Below are positions 62,085-64,000 of a stretch of DNA of 64,000 nt, piece by piece (position 1 is the stretch's first letter; each line of letters begins with the position of its first letter). The notes beneath the pieces were generated by a model. That model did not search any database and was not told where the DNA came from. It was given only the letters and a program-made list of their open reading frames with translations. The stretch lies in contig JAFSPM010000045.1 in assembly GCA_017442855.1 (NCBI GenBank), positions 186,001-250,000 on the forward strand, written 5' to 3'. The position numbers and the translations under genes are program-made. The stretch is from Bacteroidaceae bacterium (GTDB lineage: Bacteria > Bacteroidota > Bacteroidia > Bacteroidales > Bacteroidaceae).

Positions 62085-62987
62085 TTATCCCTGGCCTTTC
62101 TGTGTAACCAAATATGCTCCTACCAATACCAGTACTGCTGCTACTGGTTTATCCCAAGTAAATATGTCTTGTCCGATGACAATGGCGATTAGTGATGCCA
62201 CAATAGGTTGCAGGTTGGTATAAATGCTGACCGTAGTAGCACGCAAGTACTTCATGGCGTAAGGAATCATGAAATAACCCATCACAGTGGCAAATACTAC
62301 GATGAAGGCCATACCTCCAACACCCATCATCCCTTCGGTAAATCCATAATCACCACTGAACAGTTTGGTTTGTCCAAACTCGTTCCATGCAAAGGGCAAT
62401 ACAGCAATAGTGGAAACGAGGAAGGTCCATTTCATCTGTGTGACAGCTGTATATTTCTGTGATACCTTACTGGTAATGATGAGGTAAATGACCCACGTAA
62501 GCAGACTCAGCAAGGCAAAGAAAATACCCAACAAGTCGTTGCTACCTGCTTCTGTTTGCCATTTTACCAATACCAACAAAGCAGCACCGGCGATACCCAG
62601 ACAAACGCCCATCAGTTTGACGCCTGTGATGCTTTCTTTCAAGAATAGCGCTGCCAGTAACATGGTACCAATGGGTACGAGGGTAGCGATGAGCGAGTAG
62701 TAAACCGGACTGGTATAATTCAATGCCCAGGCTGTGAGGGTTTGTGAGATAACAAAACCTGTGAGACCACCCAGCATGATGACAATCAGGTCTTTCTTCT
62801 CGACTTTTTCTTTGGGAAGAAAGGCTGCTATCAACCAGAATATCAAAGCTGCACCAATGCATCTGAGGGCCATATAGACCATCGGAGTGACCCAGTCTTC
62901 CAACAGATACTTGGTAACAGGAACGCCTAAACCAAATATCACGTTTGCCAGTATAACGGCGGCATGTCCGTTTACTTTCTTATCCAT
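62085..62987 (-). CDS. EamA/DMT-superfamily transporter
   Basis: A 300-residue inner-membrane exporter with ten hydrophobic segments in two EamA halves (for example AAVILANVIFGLGVPVTKYLL, and the late VGGMAFIVVFATVMGYFMIPYAMKYLRATTVSIYTNLQPIVASL). It starts 3 nt after the fabD stop, so it is expressed with fabD. It is only distantly similar to the DMT protein at 4530-5411. Its substrate is unknown. Confidence 0.88.
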   Translation of the reverse strand: MDKKVNGHAAVILANVIFGLGVPVTKYLLEDWVTPMVYMALRCIGAALIFWLIAAFLPKEKVEKKDLIVIMLGGLTGFVISQTLTAWALNYTSPVYYSLIATLVPIGTMLLAALFLKESITGVKLMGVCLGIAGAALLVLVKWQTEAGSNDLLGIFFALLSLLTWVIYLIITSKVSQKYTAVTQMKWTFLVSTIAVLPFAWNEFGQTKLFSGDYGFTEGMMGVGGMAFIVVFATVMGYFMIPYAMKYLRATTVSIYTNLQPIVASLIAIVIGQDIFTWDKPVAAVLVLVGAYLVTQKGQG

Positions 62988-62990
62988 TTA

Positions 62991-63878
62991 TTATTCTATT
63001 CCGTGTGCAGAAACATCCTTGTTTACGCGATGAATCAAACCTTGCAGAACAGCACCAGGACCACACTCTGTAAAGTCATCAGCTCCGTCGGCCAACATAT
63101 TCTCAACGATCTGTGTCCAACGTACAGGAGCAGTGAGCTGAGCTACAAGATTGGCTTTAATCTCAGCAGGATTGGTGTGAGGCTTTGCATCTACATTCTG
63201 ATATACAGGACACTTTGGAGTGCTAAAGTTAGTAGCGTTGATAGCTGCCTCCAATTCTTCTTTGGCTGGTTGCATCAGTGGAGAATGGAAGGCACCACCG
63301 ACTTTGAGCGGCAAAGCGCGCTTAGCTCCAGCAGCTTTCATCAGTTCGCAAGCTTTGTTGATGCCATCGATAGATCCAGAGATCACAATTTGTCCAGGGC
63401 AGTTGTAGTTAGCAGCTACCACCACGTTGCCTCCTTCAGAAACCAGGTGACAAATTTCTTCTACTTTATCATCCGACAGGTTGATGATAGCGGCCATAGT
63501 TGATGGCTGAGTCTCACAAGCCTTTTGCATCGCCATAGCACGAGCATAAACCAGCTTGAGTCCGTCCTCGAAACTAAGTGCACCAGCTGCTACTAAGGCA
63601 GAAAACTCACCCAATGAGTGTCCTGCAGTCATTTCTGGTTTGAACTTATCGCCCATGCAGAGAGCAGAAATTACTGAGTGCAGGAATACGGCAGGCTGTG
63701 TAACCTTGGTCTGCTTCAGTTCCTCGTCAGTACCATCAAACATGATGTCTGTGATGCGATAGCCCAGAATATCATTAGCTTTGTCAAATAACTCTTTTGC
63801 CAATGGATTGTTTTCATAGAGGTCTTTACCCATACCCACAAATTGAGCACCTTGCCCAGGGAAAACGAATGCTTTCAT
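62991..63878 (-). CDS. fabD: Malonyl-CoA:ACP transacylase
   Basis: Transfers malonyl groups to acyl carrier protein to start fatty acid elongation. The 295 residues include FVFPGQGAQFVGMG at the N-terminus, the active-site serine in TAGHSLGEFSAL (S88), and the catalytic His in GGAFHSPLM (about 198). QNVDAKPH and ECGPGAVLQGLI complete the family pattern. A TATCTTTG -7 element lies at 63911-63918. It is cut off from the usual fab cluster and paired with a DMT exporter instead. Confidence 0.96.
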   Translation of the reverse strand: MKAFVFPGQGAQFVGMGKDLYENNPLAKELFDKANDILGYRITDIMFDGTDEELKQTKVTQPAVFLHSVISALCMGDKFKPEMTAGHSLGEFSALVAAGALSFEDGLKLVYARAMAMQKACETQPSTMAAIINLSDDKVEEICHLVSEGGNVVVAANYNCPGQIVISGSIDGINKACELMKAAGAKRALPLKVGGAFHSPLMQPAKEELEAAINATNFSTPKCPVYQNVDAKPHTNPAEIKANLVAQLTAPVRWTQIVENMLADGADDFTECGPGAVLQGLIHRVNKDVSAHGIE

Positions 63879-63910
63879 AATCTTTTAATCATATAAATTA
63901 TTTGTGGCTG

Positions 63911-63918
63911 CAAAGATA
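63911..63918 (-). promoter_or_regulatory. -7 element of fabD
   Basis: TATCTTTG on the minus strand, 33 nt before the fabD start, a perfect consensus match. The remaining 82 nt to the window end show no gene. Confidence 0.65.
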
Positions 63919-64000
63919 TAGGAAAAAAGAATAATAATGCCGACAATTATGTACATTTAACAAATTATAGTACATAAAGCATTGTAAATCTGCACAAAAT

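Overview
The window comes from a Bacteroidota genome, most likely Prevotella or a close relative (Prevotellaceae). Three things point there. Promoter -7 elements of the form TAnnTTTG precede many genes. The gene content is typical of the group: HU-like DNA-binding protein, smalltalk micro-protein, VirE-N/DUF3987 primase, and PA14-containing GH3. Many predicted exported lipoproteins and carbohydrate-degrading enzymes are present. No rRNA, tRNA or CRISPR array was found. Gene starts were chosen by ribosome-binding context and family length, so several are downstream of the longest open frame.

Left part (1-31 kb) is chromosomal housekeeping and sugar metabolism. It begins with a fragment of a BspA-like leucine-rich-repeat protein and a curious palindrome array. 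Next come aspS, a Dcu-type C4-dicarboxylate transporter with an acetyltransferase, a DMT exporter, a LUD protein and a Gfo/Idh oxidoreductase. Then follow xylB-xylA-(carbamoylputrescine amidase-like), a split alarmone synthetase/hydrolase pair, a type II pantothenate kinase, rpsA, RNase Z, and an ECF sigma operon. A minus-strand operon encodes exported hydrolases. A lipoprotein gene precedes a glucuronate operon whose genes are kdgK, GH2, a UxuB-like SDR, uxuA, kdgA and uxaC. Together these convert glucuronate released from glycans to pyruvate and glyceraldehyde-3-phosphate.

Centre (31.4-47.7 kb) is an accessory island. Both ends carry a two-gene cassette of paralogous double-glycine leader peptides with conserved leaders and unrelated cores. 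The left cassette is translationally coupled to a Fic protein that appears to carry its own VbhA-like antitoxin domain. Inside the island are a minus-strand HU-like protein with a 38-residue smalltalk protein, and a 150-bp origin-like region of converging GGTCA repeats around an AT-rich core. A DUF1016-type nuclease plus a type III restriction-modification pair (res, mod) follows, then two unrecognised genes. The last block is a primase module (OB-fold-like protein, unknown gene, VirE-N/DUF3987 primase interrupted by an in-frame TAG, unknown gene, M15 peptidase). The primase 3' end contains an exact 30-nt inverted copy of the origin-like repeat 11 kb away. This suggests that HU, repeat region and primase form one replication module, and that the restriction system sits as cargo inside it.

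Right part (47.7-64 kb) returns to glycan and peptide use: an S9 peptidase, a GH51 arabinofuranosidase, and a GH3 beta-xylosidase-like enzyme with an acetyltransferase. With xylA/xylB these suggest arabinoxylan use. A lone 1933-residue DUF4011-helicase-nuclease (probable phage defence) follows, then an MBL hydrolase, and a fabD-DMT transporter pair closes the window.
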